From Halichondria panicea (taxonomy: Eukaryota > Porifera > Demospongiae > Suberitida > Halichondriidae), in contig NC_087382.1 in NCBI RefSeq assembly GCF_963675165.1, positions 434,001-498,000 of the forward strand: a DNA stretch of 64,000 bases. The letters are read 5' to 3'. The number at the start of each line of letters is the position of its first letter. Position 1 is the stretch's first letter. The notes below the pieces were generated by a model. It made no database searches. It saw nothing but the letters and a program-made list of their open reading frames with translations, and was not told the DNA's origin. The translations under genes were made by a program, and so were the position numbers. This document shows positions 34,339 to 46,389 of this stretch, in pieces.

Positions 34339-35146
34339 AAGGACATTTGCTGGTTTTACATCAAGGTGGATTGTTGGAGGATTAGAAGCGTGCATATATC
34401 GCAGAGCTTGAGCTACTTGGAATTCAATCTGCACCTTAGTCAATAGTGACATCTGAACGCAATTGAGGAGTTTTTATAATAATTCTACAAAATGCACGGA
34501 TACACTAGTAGTATTATTATGCTATCCTATTACGTGTCCTGTATATAGTACTAATTACAATAGCATGTACAAATTAAAGATAAAGACTAATATTATACTA
34601 ATGCAAGTGACAGAGTACATTTCTCTTATTAATAAATGACAAAATCAAAAAATAGAAATTGTAAGCAGAATTTCATACTGTGTATAGCAACTTACTCTTG
34701 ATGAGTCAAAAATTAGCATATGCAGATTTTTGCCATTGACTAAGTTGGTGATGATTAGGAGCCTCATCTCTTGGATAATAACTCCCAGTATAGTGAGAAT
34801 ATGTTGGGATGCTGTACACGCCTATATATATATAAAATAGGAAACACGACTTAAAATTGTGTTCATGTATTTTGGATAATAACTCCCAGTATAGTGAGAG
34901 TATGTTGGGATGCTGTACACTCCTATATATAAATATAGGAAACACGACTTAAAATTGCGTTCATGTATTAATTTCTATATATATATATACCCATATACAG
35001 CAATCTCCCTTGAAACTGCGTCTGAGAGCCCATGCATATGTCCCCCTGGCAAGATTTTAGCAGCAACTAAAGTAGAGTCTACCCCTCCATAATAGCACGA
35101 TGGACTCTACTCCAAAACTCCCTCTTCCAAGCAATCGCACTTCTCT
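34339..35146 (-). pseudogene. TKL-type protein kinase, N-lobe to catalytic loop, decayed
   Basis: Minus-strand pieces in kinase order: EVRLLGRGSFGV (Gly loop, about 35105-35145); DSTLVAAKILPGG (Lys strand) and SREIAVYG (helix C Glu) at about 35000-35090; VQHPNI and LLIITNLVNGKNLHMLIF at 34687-34828; QVAQALRYMHASNPPTIHLD and VKPANVL (catalytic HxD) at 34339-34452. Frame changes are seen after the Gly loop and after the HPNI motif. The activation segment and C-lobe are missing. It differs from the sense-strand kinases (HLDVKPAN against HRDLCGDN), so it belongs to another TKL lineage. Confidence 0.7.
34771..34969. repeat. Direct tandem duplication of about 100 bp within the kinase pseudogene
   Basis: 34771-34868 and 34872-34969 both begin TTGGATAATAACTCCCAGTA and end GTTCATGTAT, with a handful of differences. 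The duplication copies the acceptor and start of the HPNI exon. Confidence 0.8.
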
Positions 35147-36594
35147 ATAATGAATCAGTAACATGCATGCAATAACTATATTGTTACTGTCACGCTGATG
35201 CTGCCTATATAGCTGTTATATTAAACAGTATAATTATAGAGCAAATACTTGATATAGTCTACAGGCAAGCGGCTACAGAATAGCTATAGCTTCATTTGCT
35301 TCACTCTCAAAGTCTGCCTCACAAAAACATTGAAAGTTTACTCCACTGCACTAGCACCACTCGTACCAGATGACTTTAGCTCTGTTACTTGAGCACTACT
35401 ACAACCACTGGCGATAGCACTGACGGAGTGTCACATTCAGGAAGGGCTGATCCTACAGTCACTTCATTATACCTATAAAATTATAAAAAATTATACACAT
35501 ATAAATTATACAGTCTTTAAAAAATACAGTTATTGACCAATCACAAGGTTTGTATGGAATATGTACAGTGCATGATACCGAGGTTTGAATGCACTGTATA
35601 TCCCATACAAAAGTGTTTTCTTGCCCATGACTACACTGTTGCTATGACTAGCTTGCATGGCATAATTTATAAGAAGAGCAAATAGCTAGAATACCTATGA
35701 AATTAGTTCTACCATAGACTACAGTGCCTTCAGCTTTGAGAGTAAATTTAACCACAGAGTGAGTAGTTGTACTTAAATGTATCTCAAGATTGGAACATTT
35801 CTAAGAAATTGTGCTGGTGCCATTGTGTAGGTGAATAAATAAGCTACAACCTTATTTGAAAATATTTCCCCAAAAGTTGTTGTAGTGGGAAATCATTTTA
35901 GGTAAAAATGTGGGTGATCGTAAAATATATGTGTAACATGAAATATCTCCGGAACTAAAGTATTTCTGGACAACTTTTTTATATCAAAAGATAGAAAATT
36001 TCTTAACAATTAATGTGCAAAAACAGTTAGACCTTAGCTGACAAATTTGCTTGAGTTCCATCGCTAAGCGAAAAGGCACCTAAAATATCCCATAATTGAG
36101 TATTAATCAATACGTGTACTTATGTAAGCTATACGTAACCATGCATATGTTAGCTAAACTATTCAGGAATGTTATGCCAAAGTTCCATACCTTAGCCGAA
36201 AACAATTGGTCTTTTCCATCGCTAAGCGATTGTCCACTATAGAAAAATGTTGGTGTTTTATAAACCACCACATACCCACCACCTTTGGTTGCCATGGAAA
36301 TATTTTTGGATATGTTTTAGATAATTTGTTCACCAACACAATGGTATCATCATATTTTCTTAGAAATGTTCCAATCTCAAAACATTTACATTTATGTACT
36401 AACACGTACCAAATTGCGTTTATTTACTCTATAGACTAAAGGCACTGTATAGGTGTTGCATGGCTATTCTTTGTAACTGTACATTTGTGTATTTAATAAT
36501 AGTTGCTAGTACTAGTACTTCATCGCTATAAAGCTTTGGCGCCGCCTCCACCGAGGCATCAGCACCCGCGGTGTTTACGTATACATCTACAAGT
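35147..36594. repeat. Inverted pair of a repeat also found at 8.9 kb
   Basis: 35795-35880 (TGGAACATTTCTAAGAAATT to GTTGTAGTGG) is the reverse complement of 8880-9003. A diverged copy in the opposite orientation lies at about 36250-36380. On the minus strand the latter reads IGTFLRKYDDTIVLVNKLSK and KVVGMWWFIKHQHFS, and parts of this are preserved at 8.9 kb, suggesting an old coding repeat I cannot name. 36528-36572 is the 3' end of the TATGCCTCGG family. Confidence 0.45.
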
Positions 36595-36790
36595 GCCGTA
36601 TATATAGCGGGTTATTTTTGTATGGTGGAATATTTCATATTGTAGAGCATCATACGAAAATTTAAACTACGAAATTATTCTACCGCAGTAGATTCAACAT
36701 CGCTATCCGGGCTGTAAAATACGAAATATTCAAAAATTGGTTGTTCGTACGAAAATTTGCACCAATGAAAATTACCCGCTATATACGGTA
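36595..36790. mobile_element. MITE of the TACCGTATAGCGGGTA family
   Basis: Ends GCCGTATATATAGCGGGTTA and AATTACCCGCTATATACGGT with inverse complementarity. It lies about 50 bp before the Kelch pseudogene exon. Confidence 0.65.
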
Positions 36791-36841
36791 ACACTTGCTT
36801 GTTAGTAGACACTATCCTAATTACGCTCATTCATTATTCAG

Positions 36842-37765
36842 GGTCCCCCTCCCAGAGAGTTGAGACCTCCACTCACTCTGAAATGGAGAAGAGAAAAAGC
36901 ATGCCAATCAAGATGGGCTACACAGTACAGAGTGCTGTTATCGGTGAGACGATGTATGTTGGTGGAGGCAATGACATGCAATGACATGTGTACGATGATG
37001 AAGCTATAGAGCAAGATCAGTGGACCAAACTACCAGAGTACACTGCCAAGTGGTTTGGTATGACATCAGTCGCTAATCGACTAGTGCTGGTGGGAGGACG
37101 CGTACGTGATACAAAAAACAACACACCTAGTGATCAACTTGCAGTGTTTGATTCAGAGGAATGGACTCACCCGTACCCACCAATGAAGATTGCTCGTCAA
37201 TCCTCAACAGCTGTTTCCTTCAACAACCATATCATTGTAGCTGGTGGACGTGATGATAAAGGACGTACCTCCTCTGTGGAGATGTTGGACGTGGCATCAA
37301 GAAGATGGTACATTGCTCAGTCATTACCTAACCGACGATCAGAACTAAAATCGACTCTCATCATAGGAAACACCCTCTACCTAATGGGAGAGTGGAATCT
37401 CACTAAGACGGAAACCAAGACAGTGCTCCACGTCGACCTTAATGAACTTATTGCTAAAGCCCTTTCCAATTTGGATACACCCACTCTCTGGCAGACCTTA
37501 CATGCAAGAAGTACCACTCGGGTTGTCAGCTCCTCTCAGTATTAGGAGGTCACTATTAGCCGTTGGTGGACAAGACGACAGAGACAACCCAAGTTCGTCG
37601 ATTCACCTCTACCAGCCTGACACCAGGAGGTGGGTGAATGTGGGAGACCTGCCTACTGCACGATACTACTCCACATGCTCAGCACTTCCTAGTGGAGAGG
37701 TTATTGTGGCCGGAGGACAGATAGATAAGCCTATTAAAATCCAAACTGTGATTTCTTTTCCATAA
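36842..37765 (+). pseudogene. Kelch-propeller exon with three frameshifts
   Basis: Homologous over its whole length to the Kelch exons of A-F, including the acceptor CATTATTCAG. Breaks: one base lost near 36900 (AAAAAGCATG where paralogues have AAAGACATG), a disturbed stretch at 36970-37005 with a stop, and a 4-bp insertion at about 37500 (TTACATGCAAGAAG against TTACAAGAAG). No DD, kinase or linker exon precedes it between 31.7 and 36.8 kb, so it is an orphan duplicate. Blades 2-4 are still open (36988-37545). Confidence 0.85.
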
Positions 37766-39239
37766 GTGCTTAGTTTTTTTCATACCCTTTGTCTTATAAT
37801 TAACGATCTTGAGGTTAGAAAAGCTTCTAGCTGCTGAATTTCGATGAACGAGTACTAATTTTAGTGCATTTGTAATTAACACTAAATTAATTACGCGCTA
37901 ATAATGAACTCAAAAAATGCTTTTTTTTTCTTCCTAATGTATACTTGTACATTTGTATACTGTACTTTTGAGAGTAGGCTAAGCAAGCTAGCACTTTTTA
38001 CACTACAATTCTGCCAAAATTAGTACCCTAAAAACAGAGAAATATCTGAATTACTGCACGTCCACAATTGCAATAGTACATAATTATGCCCCAGTGTGCA
38101 ATCGCTTGAACAAGCGAGGTATACCGTAGTTAGCCTTTATCCCAGGCCGCACAGGGGAGGCCAGTAAAGGAGGCTAATCATAGTGTGTGTGTCTACCCGT
38201 GTGTAGACTACTACAGCTGCATGCTTGCATGGAACAATGATGTTCGTCATATTTTAATTCCTGGAAATGCAAAAGTTTGGTTCTCGAGTTATGCCTAGTT
38301 TTGCTTACTTGGAATGCCATTGCAGAATTAAGAGTGCGTATTATAATTATAGCAAAACTTGTCCACCGAGTGCATAGTAATCTCCTAGTAAATGTTAACC
38401 GTGAGTCACGGCGTAACGTTTTTAGGGGTGTGGTAATTGAACGATGACATCTGATTCTAGCTAGTCGTTCGCATTCAATGTTCAGAGCTGCTCACTGCAC
38501 ATTGATAGGAGACAATCTCTTCACAAAATCATCTAAATAGAGACAATATATAGTCGAGTTGATCCTCTTCACTTGCACTCTTTACTCATTGTTACAAATT
38601 CTGTGCGTTGTGTCATCTAATTATGTGCAAACGTCTTGACAAGATGTGACGTTACTGTGTAGAGGTATCAGTAGTCTGACACTCTTCTCACTCTTTGTCA
38701 TTATACACATTACAATTTCACTGTTGATAACTCGTGGAAGGTGCATGTATATATGCAAGTCAGAAGGCTGAGTTAGGTCACTCACCTACATTCTCCATTT
38801 GGCATTTCCTTCCCGCATAGATATAACTAATTCACTATCTACGCCTTAATAAAGCGTACATCCTTATAATGTTACAATCGTTCTCAGGCCTTACTCTACC
38901 TCAAACTTGTCCAGGTTAACCACCTTGGCACACTGGCATACACTTGTCCTTCCAAGAAATAGCCTAGCAGAACGATCTTATCCTTTACCCCGGGATAAGG
39001 TTCCTTATACCCCGGCGTAAGGGTGATCGTTACCATGGAGTAAAGGTTTGGTAATGTTGTTACACTTGGTTTGGTTTACCATACGGGCTAGCTACGCCCT
39101 TGGGCTTGGTGGGTTTACTGCCATAAATCCCTAGCTAGAACCATGCATATAGTAACATAACTTGATTTATAATTGCATGTACACAAAAATAATAATTACG
39201 AGTTTATTATAATAATCGTTCCATAGTAAACAGTGACAG
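37766..39239. repeat. Repeat region after the Kelch pseudogene
   Basis: 37850-38040 is an inverted relative of 29329-29640. 38086-38345 is a 5' part of a TATGCCTCGG element, itself holding a 47-bp CCCAGGCC mini-element (38133-38179). 38980-39030 has GGATAAGGTTCC/CCCCGGCGTAAGGG near-repeats. No gene. Confidence 0.5.
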
Positions 39240-40826
39240 GATAGACAACAACTACCTCAAGTTGAACCTACACAAATGCTGTTACTTAACATTCTCTAAA
39301 AAGCGTCACCCTACTTCACCTGCATGATGTACCCCTTGTTGTTGGCGACTCTCATGCCCTTAATGAAAGGGATAACTTTTGCTACCTGGGAGTAAACTTC
39401 TCATCTGATCTCACATGGTCTTACCACACATATATAATTTGCAATAAAAGTCGCGGATTACTCTACAGGACCTTTTACAAATTCTCAAGCCCTGTTACAC
39501 TCAGCAAACTATACATAAATCACTGATTCGACCACACATGGAGTATGCCAGTCCTGTGTCACTGTGGGATCCTTTTCTTGCCAAAGACATCAAGGCAATA
39601 GAGGATGTCCAAAAGTTTGCCCTCAGGGTCTGCACCAAGTCATGGCGCTCTAATTACAATGAGCTACTTGACTACTGTGACATACCTACCATGGCTAGCA
39701 GAAGAAAAATGGCAAAGCTATATGCCTACTATTATTTGACAAGGTTAGTACCCAACCAAACCTGAACTGGCAAACCCCTGCTTACCCAAACCGTTATCGA
39801 AACCCCATGCAGCTTTAAAACCCTTCACAAGAACTAACTATTTTAAAAACTCGTTCTTCCCACACACAATAGCGAGTTGGAACTAACTAATGACCCCACC
39901 AATGTCAACTCTCAGCTGGCCGGCTTCAAATCCCTATACTAATGGATATAATTATAAGGAACTTAAATGTTGCACACATGTTACTGGCAGTGCCTGTTTT
40001 GTCTTGTTTTCTGTGTGTGTACAGATATATGTAGGTACATGCAGGATTGGTATTACAGCTCCTATTGCTATTTTCCTGTTCCTCAAAACTGGGTGTCGTA
40101 TGCACATAATGGGATATATCCTCATCATGCATGTATTTTCATATTCTAGACCAGATAGTTGACTCTTCATAGCATGTACCTTTTGTACTTCAGTTCCCTC
40201 TCCTGCCTTATACACTGTATAACACATGTAGCGAGTAATTTTTTAATTCCATAAATTTGAACCAGCCATAAAAATGTGTATGCATAGAACAAGGTGGCAC
40301 TGCTCTGTAAAAATTAAAATAGCCAATTCACTAGCTTACCCCACTACTACACCTATATAATTTATATTGTAGTAGGCCTATTAACCATCACTCTCCATGC
40401 TAGCCTCGACCCCAGGCCGATCCGTCTCCAATTGAACGCTAGGTCGCCTACTAGTATTTTTCAGCTTCGTTCTATTAAAAAAAAAATCGGCCTGGGACCG
40501 AGGCTATCTTCATGCATGCATGCACAGGTGCTTTGGTATTGTCTATACCACCTCCTACACAATACGCTCTCTGCTACTCGTGTGTCTGGTGTTTTCTCTT
40601 ATCCCTTGTTCAAAAGGTCATGTAACGACCCTCCTAAACCCATTGAGTAGAAGACACTTCTACTTCAAAAGATTGGTCAAACTCTGGAACCCTTTTATAG
40701 ATCTCTCTCACTCGATGTCAACTATCAAGAATCAACTCTACAAATATTTCTGGGACAGTTTTCTAGAACGCTTTGACCAATCAATCATCTGCACTTATCA
40801 CCTAGTTTGTCCCTGTTGCTCTGTAT
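39240..40826 (+). pseudogene. LINE reverse-transcriptase C-terminal fragments
   Basis: 39240-39540 reads NYLKLNLHKCCYLTF, then YLGVNFSSDLTWSYHTYI in shifting frames, and 39538-39765 reads RPHMEYASPVSLWDPFLA, then DVQKFALRVCTKSW. A further C-terminal piece at 40590-40826 contains KRLVKLWNPFIDLSHSM and CTYHLVCPCC. These match the thumb and Cys-rich tail of non-LTR retrotransposon proteins. Stops and insertions (including the MITE at 40401-40506) show decay. Confidence 0.7.
40401..40506. mobile_element. 106-bp MULE-like MITE, uninterrupted copy
   Basis: TAGCCTCGACCCCAGGCCGA at the left end and TCGGCCTGGGACCGAGGCTA at the right. Flanks TCTCCATGC and TCTTCATGC form an imperfect 9-bp target duplication. 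It serves as the empty-site form of the 13552-14335 locus. Confidence 0.8.
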
Positions 40827-41195
40827 AACTGTATAAATTATTTAGGTGTTCCTTCTAGGAACTTCCTGTCAGTATGATCTTAATTTCTCACCCATCACAA
40901 ATTATTCACCCTGTCTAAATGTAAAGTCATACTGTAAAGCATCGATTATTATTATAAGCTCGATGCTGGTAAGAGGCGGAGACAATCTGAAAAAGAACAC
41001 AAGCTAGCCACGATCAAGCCTTGACGGTGTATTTGTTTTCATGGTGTTGCTATAATTATATAAATCTTCCAGTGTCTATAATTATTTTATGTCAAACAGC
41101 ATCATAGCTACTCATTAATATTCAACAATAATTGTTTTTTTGAATGATGAAACATGTGATGACAAAGTGAGTGAGGGCAAAGTGGGAAGAATAAT

Positions 41196-41363
41196 CAATA
41201 ATTGTATATTGCGCATGCGCTTGAATTTAAAGCGCATGCGCAGCATACAATTATTGCGAAAGAAGGCGTGTCTTATAGGAAAACTTTGCCGGCTCCCACT
41301 CGCACTCACTGTTGTATCATTTTGTTGATCAGAGAAGAATCTGTAGCCTCTGGATTATTATCG
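41196..41363 (+). promoter_or_regulatory. Promoter/first untranslated exon of gene C with a 61-bp palindrome holding two NRF1-like sites
   Basis: 41196-41256 is a near-perfect palindrome (CAATAATTGTAT at the left, ATACAATTATTG at the right) containing GCGCATGCGC twice (41211-41220, 41232-41241). It is followed by GAAAGAAGGCGTGTCTTATAG, whose core GGCGTGTCTT recurs upstream of gene F (57530-57545). The untranslated exon ends at 41363 before GTGAGTGC. Confidence 0.55.
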
Positions 41364-41449
41364 GTGAGTGCAGACACAACTGTTTTATATTAGATGAGTT
41401 TTTCCTCGTACATTTCATTGCTTATCTTATTCCATACTCTACAGAGAAA

Positions 41450-44400
41450 ATGTCTGACTATCTCACAATAGCAGATCTAGGAGATCTATATATAGCTACG
41501 TTTGATGCTCGAATTAAGTGGCGAAACTTCTTGCTGGTTCTTAAAATATCTTCAGATACAATAGACAGCATTGGTAAAGAATGGAGCAACAATCCTGATG
41601 ACTGCTATCGTGAGGGTTTGAAAGAATGGCTGAAAGGTGGGGAGAGAAGCTGGGAAAATGTTGTCAAAGCTTTGTCCAGTCCTATTGTGGGCCACGTTCA
41701 CATAGCTAGGACCATCGAGAGAGATCATCTACAGTCTAGCAATCCTACTGATGTGAAGTCAGAGGGTAAGTACCTAACTACCTTTGCATGGAATGCATAT
41801 TTCATATGCTCTTTGTTAATATTTCACTTCCCCACACACACACACACACATAGTTGACCAAAATCGCCAGAAGATCGATGAATATTTGACCGTTTTCCTA
41901 AACAAGCCACTCGGAAGTGGTGCATTTGGAGCAGTCTTCAAAGGCAGCTACAGAGGCGATCCTTGTGCTATCAAACTATTACATCAAGTTGCTATGGAGA
42001 TACAGACAAATATTCCTGCCACCAAAAGTGAAGATGCTAGCGATGCAATTGATCGTGAGAGTGATTTTCTTAAGTTGTTCCAGCACCCAAATGTTGTTCA
42101 GTTTTTGTCAACTGCCAAGCACCCCAAATCAGGTGGTACAATCCTCGTTGTTGAACTGATGGATTGCAATCTCAGATCCTATTTCTCCGGCCTTGATGAA
42201 GAGTCCCTCTCTAGCGAATGTGAAATTAGCCTATCCAAAGACATGGCTTGTGGTCTGGCCTACATTCACAGCAAGCTGATTATCCACCGTGACCTATGTG
42301 GCGATAACGTCTTGTTGAAACTTACACGATCATTGCCTGTCGCAAAGATTTCTGACTTTGGTATGTCACGGCTATACGATCCCTCCAAGCTCAGCTCCAC
42401 CCTCACAGCCATTGGTCACCGTAGAGGGTATCTACCTCCCGAGGCCTATCGATTGGAAGAGGAGAAATATGATAGTAGCCTGGATGTGTTTTCTTTTGGG
42501 GTGATTTTGACGCAGATTGTTTGCAAGTTGGAGACGATCAAATCAGCCAAGGATCGATCATTCCATGTTGCCCAGATCCCTCACACACACAGGTTGAGGA
42601 AGCTTATCGACAGCTGTTTGCAAGAAGACATGAGGAGGAGACCATCTGCCATGGACATATGTGAGTCTATTGTGCATGATAAATTATGTGTTTTATGCAT
42701 GTGTAGATTTTATTTTAGATGCTTCACTGACAAGAGACTCGGACCCAGTGGAGACAGCAAAGAGGGAGTCAAAGGACACTCAACCAGTCAAGAAGGTGCG
42801 TACATGTAGTGTGTGAATGAGATTCCTAATTACAAACAACAGTACTGTACCTTAGGGTCCTGTTTCGTTTCTTTCGTAGACTGTATACATAATTATAGTT
42901 GTCCACTGCTATACAATTATGATAATTTACTATAATTTAAAGATTTCCACCAACGTTCCCCTGTACAGGCACACAGGGAACAGATGGAGCACAAAGATGC
43001 TGAGCTGGTCAGGAGAGACGCCATCATTCAACAACAGAGACAGGTGAGACGAAATGCACCACTCTAATTATTATTGCAGAGCTATAGTAGAAGCTTTGAT
43101 CTGTACTGTACATTCTGGGGGGCGAAAACTATAACAGTTTCTGTATAGGCTTCACATTCTCTTGGATTTTGATTCCTGGATATGCAAAGTAAAGCTTCTT
43201 TCTCGAGTTATGGCTAGTTTGACTCACATTGAAGGGTGTTGCAGTCTCTTCAGAATCTATATAATTATGGTAGAGTATCTTCTGTTCGCACAAACTTTTT
43301 ATTCAACATATGAGTTAGCCTTGCACTAAAGCGCTAGATTTTTGTTAGCTTCAAGAGTCAGAAAAGAGCTGGCTGCAAAGCTGACTGCCAGAGTGCTAGT
43401 GGCCATTGCAAACTTTAACCTATTGCGGATACACCCCTTTTTCTGCGCATGAGCATTGAATTCCATGTGTGAGATCCTGAGACAGAATGCAATTTCTTCT
43501 AGGTCCTGGTAAGCCACGAAACACTACAATGCTACCACGTCATGTATATAGATACCATACGTATAGAGGGTAATTTTCGTGGGGCAACATTTCGTGGTTT
43601 TTGTGGCTAAAGTTCTGACCACGAATATTTTACCCAGCGACCTCGCCTATACCCTTCCCAGCAGTGCAAGCAGCAGCCACGAAGATAATGACTATAAATA
43701 TTGCTCAACCACGAATATTTTGCCCCACACGCTGTATGGTACTCTTCTCTAGGAAATGCAAAATATACTTTGTAGATCTGCATGTAAAGTCTATTTGCGT
43801 TGAGTTTGGTCCCGGAAGTTATGTGGTCAATTATGGCTTTGTTTATGCTTTATGTGGTTGACAAGTATGCCACATGGAAAATGCTAACTTTTGCTGGTTA
43901 CAGTTTTTCAGCTCAACAGCATAATTATAATATAGTTAGACACTAGTTGATAAGATCTACATGGGAAGTACATGGGAAAAGTGCCTCAGAGCAGGTATAC
44001 TATAGGACTTAGTATACCTGCAACTTACTTAGTATACCTAGTACCGTATAGAGGGTATATTTCGAGGGTATAAATGTTCGTGGTTTTCGTGGATTAGGCA
44101 TGAACCGCGAACATTTATACCGCAAATTTAATATTCCATGCATGCATGCCGCAAAAAAGGCGCTATTCCACGAAAATTAAATCCACGAAAACCTTTCTAA
44201 AGGCACATCCGCGAAAATTTATACCCTCGAAATATACCCGCTATACGGTATTCCGTTGTGTATTGTAGTCAAGCCTTGAGGGCAAGGTTTGCGCATGCGC
44301 ACTAGTATCTAAACGAGTTAGACACTGTTTTGTCGGTGTCACACACACACACAAACACACTACCGTATACCAACGCGCATGCATGCACACCGAGGCAAAA

Positions 44401-45501
44401 TTATACACTTTTCACACCACTATACTTTTTAGATCATAGATCATTGTAATGAGCATTCAGACCAATTAATCTGCCAAATCTGAGAGATTAATAATTCAAT
44501 GCAGCTTGCAGCAATCGTTGTTACAAGTAACACTCGCTTGTTAGTAGACACTATCCTAATTACACTCATTCATTATTCAGGGTCCCCCTCCCAGAGAGTT
44601 GAGACCTCCACTCACTCTGAAATGGAGAAGAGGAAAAGACTTGCCAATCAAGATGGGCTTCTCAGTACAGAGTGTTGTTATCGGTGACACGGTGTATGTT
44701 GGTGGAGGCAATGCAGATGATGATCGGGATGTGTGTACAGTGATGAAGCTCGAGCAAGATCAATGGACCAAACTACCAGAGTACACTGCCCGGTGGTTCA
44801 CTATGACATCACTCGCTAATCGACTAGTGCTGGTGGGAGGACTTGACACACGAAACAACAAACGAACCAATCAATTTTCTATGTTTGAGTCAAGGGAATG
44901 GACTCATCCGTACCCACCAATGAACATTGCTCGTTCTTCCTCAACAGCTGTCTCCTTCATCAACCACATCATTGTAGCTGGCGGGGATGATGATAAAGGA
45001 CCTACCTCCTCCGTGGAGGTGTTGGACGTGGCATCAAGAAGATGGTGCATTGCTCAGTCACTACCTAACCCACGATCATCACTGAAATCAACTCTCATAG
45101 GAAACACCCTCTTCCTAATGGGAGGGTTCGATCACACTGATTGGGCAACCAAGACAGTGCACCACGTCGACCTCAATGAACTCATTGCGAAGGCCCTTTC
45201 TAACCTGGACACACTCACTCTCTGGCAGACCTTACAAGAAGTACCACTCGTGTGGTCAGCTCCTCTCAGTATTGGGAGGTCACTATTAGCCATTGGTGGA
45301 CGGGACGACAGAGTCAACCCAAGTCCATTGATCCACCTCTACCAGCCTGATACCATGAGGTGGGTGAAAGTGGGAGACCTGCCTACTGCACGACACAGCT
45401 GCACATGCTCAGTACTTCCTAGTGGAGAGGTCTTAGTAGCTGGAGGACAGACCAACCCATATCGTAATATTCAAACTGTGAACTTCCTGTCAATAAGTTA
45501 A
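41450..45501 (+). CDS. Gene C: Death domain - TKL kinase - coiled coil - Kelch protein (about 731 aa)
   Basis: Exons 41450-41765 (DD), 41854-42660 (kinase), 42719-42795 (linker), 42969-43043 (coiled coil, 25 codons, phases 0-0), 44581-45501 (Kelch). Total 2196 bp in frame, no stops. 5'UTR intron 41364-41444. The DD is more diverged (ADLGDLYIATFDARIKW). The kinase has GSGAFGAVFKG, AIK, HRDLCGDNVLL, ISDFGMSRL and LPPEAY. The coiled-coil exon (REQMEHKDAELVRRDAIIQQ) is almost identical to one in gene F and suggests dimer formation. The Kelch exon has six GG pairs. An AATAAA lies near 45605. This is the most complete member of the DD-bearing type and a good reference model for the family. Confidence 0.88.
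43553..43741. mobile_element. MITE of the TACCGTATAGCGGGTA family
   Basis: Imperfect inverse ends ATACCATACGTATAGAGGG and GCTGTATGGTA, with an interior ATTTCGTGG/CCACGAATATTTTACCC pairing. It lies in the coiled-coil/Kelch intron of gene C. Confidence 0.6.
44042..44250. mobile_element. MITE of the TACCGTATAGCGGGTA family
   Basis: Clean copy: left end TACCGTATAGAGGGTATATT, right end AATATACCCGCTATACGGTA. It lies in the same intron as the 43553 copy. 44291-44400 adds GCGCATGCGC and an inverted 5' end of the TATGCCTCGG family. Confidence 0.75.
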
Positions 45502-45673
45502 TTGGTTTCACTTTTAGTATAACAATATTTAATTTTCCATGTTGAGAAAGCTTTTCAATTGTATTCATTGTGTTGGGATTGTGTAGTTAATATAATATTG
45601 TGCAAAATAAACAATGACATGAGTTTGTTCATACACATTGTGAGAATAGACAAAACAGACAAAATTATGAGTG

Positions 45674-46389
45674 TCATAACAAGTTTAGGTTCTTGTCCAA
45701 GGGTAGGGTGGACACCTTCTCCCAGAATCCAAAGTCTATCTCCTCTTCCGAGTCAGACAGTGAGGGGTGGGGCTCGGGAACTGAGGGGTTAAAGAGTCAC
45801 ATGGTCATAGTTGTACTAAGTGAAAGTTTGAGGGCTTAGGAGTAAGGGGTGAGAAAATTGCATTATTAGACAAAGGGACACCTGCATAACTAACTACACA
45901 TTATACACACGTACCTTGTTCTTGATGAAGATTCCTCAGTAGCCCCTGTCCATGGACCCATGTCTTCAGACTGTCCCTCACTGCTTATAGGCTGCTCACC
46001 AGACTGGAGGTGGGCTGGGTGTCAGGGGAGTTTTTAGTCTCTGATGACAGACCCTTTTCCATACTGCTGAGGTCTGTTAGCATCTGAGTGCCCAGTTTAC
46101 GTGAGGCCCCTCTCTTAGCAGCATAGTAGGCCTAAAAGTGTGTGTGTGTGTGGGGGGGGGGGGTCGTACATGATTGTAGATTGCATACCTTCAAATACAT
46201 TACAGGGAAACACACATCATGTGCTGAATAGGACACACTATAGCTGACCTTGAATGACTTTAAGGGACTCTACAAAGTATGACACAAATGCATTTCCAGC
46301 TAATGTACTCCGTACCTGTACCTTCATTCTCAGTGCCTCTTCTTGTCTCCTCAACAAAGCTCTCCTCCATTTCTCAACACATGGCCAGG
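45674..46389 (-). pseudogene. Convergent coiled-coil gene, copy G1, decayed
   Basis: Minus-strand exons with GT-AG borders: 46389-46316 (EKWRRALLRRQEEALRMKVQ), 46131-45915 (AYYAAKRGASRKLG, then TDLSSMEKGLSSE) and 45780-45674 (LSDSEEEIDFGFWEK, stop). Relative to copy G3 the middle exon has lost 14 bases, which puts a TAA in frame. The protein is charged, helical and acidic. I cannot name it with confidence. It lies tail-to-tail with gene C, 170 bp from its stop. Related copies lie in the same position after genes D and F. Confidence 0.55.
45808..45914. other. Short intron of copy G1
   Basis: Contains ACACGTACCTTG at its upper end, the splice donor of the minus-strand exon. No other signal. 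Confidence 0.35.

Noticed and set aside
39890-40227. Cluster of ORFs on both strands at about 40 kb
   Set aside because: Four overlapping frames on both strands with no motif; the region is spacer between LINE fragments.
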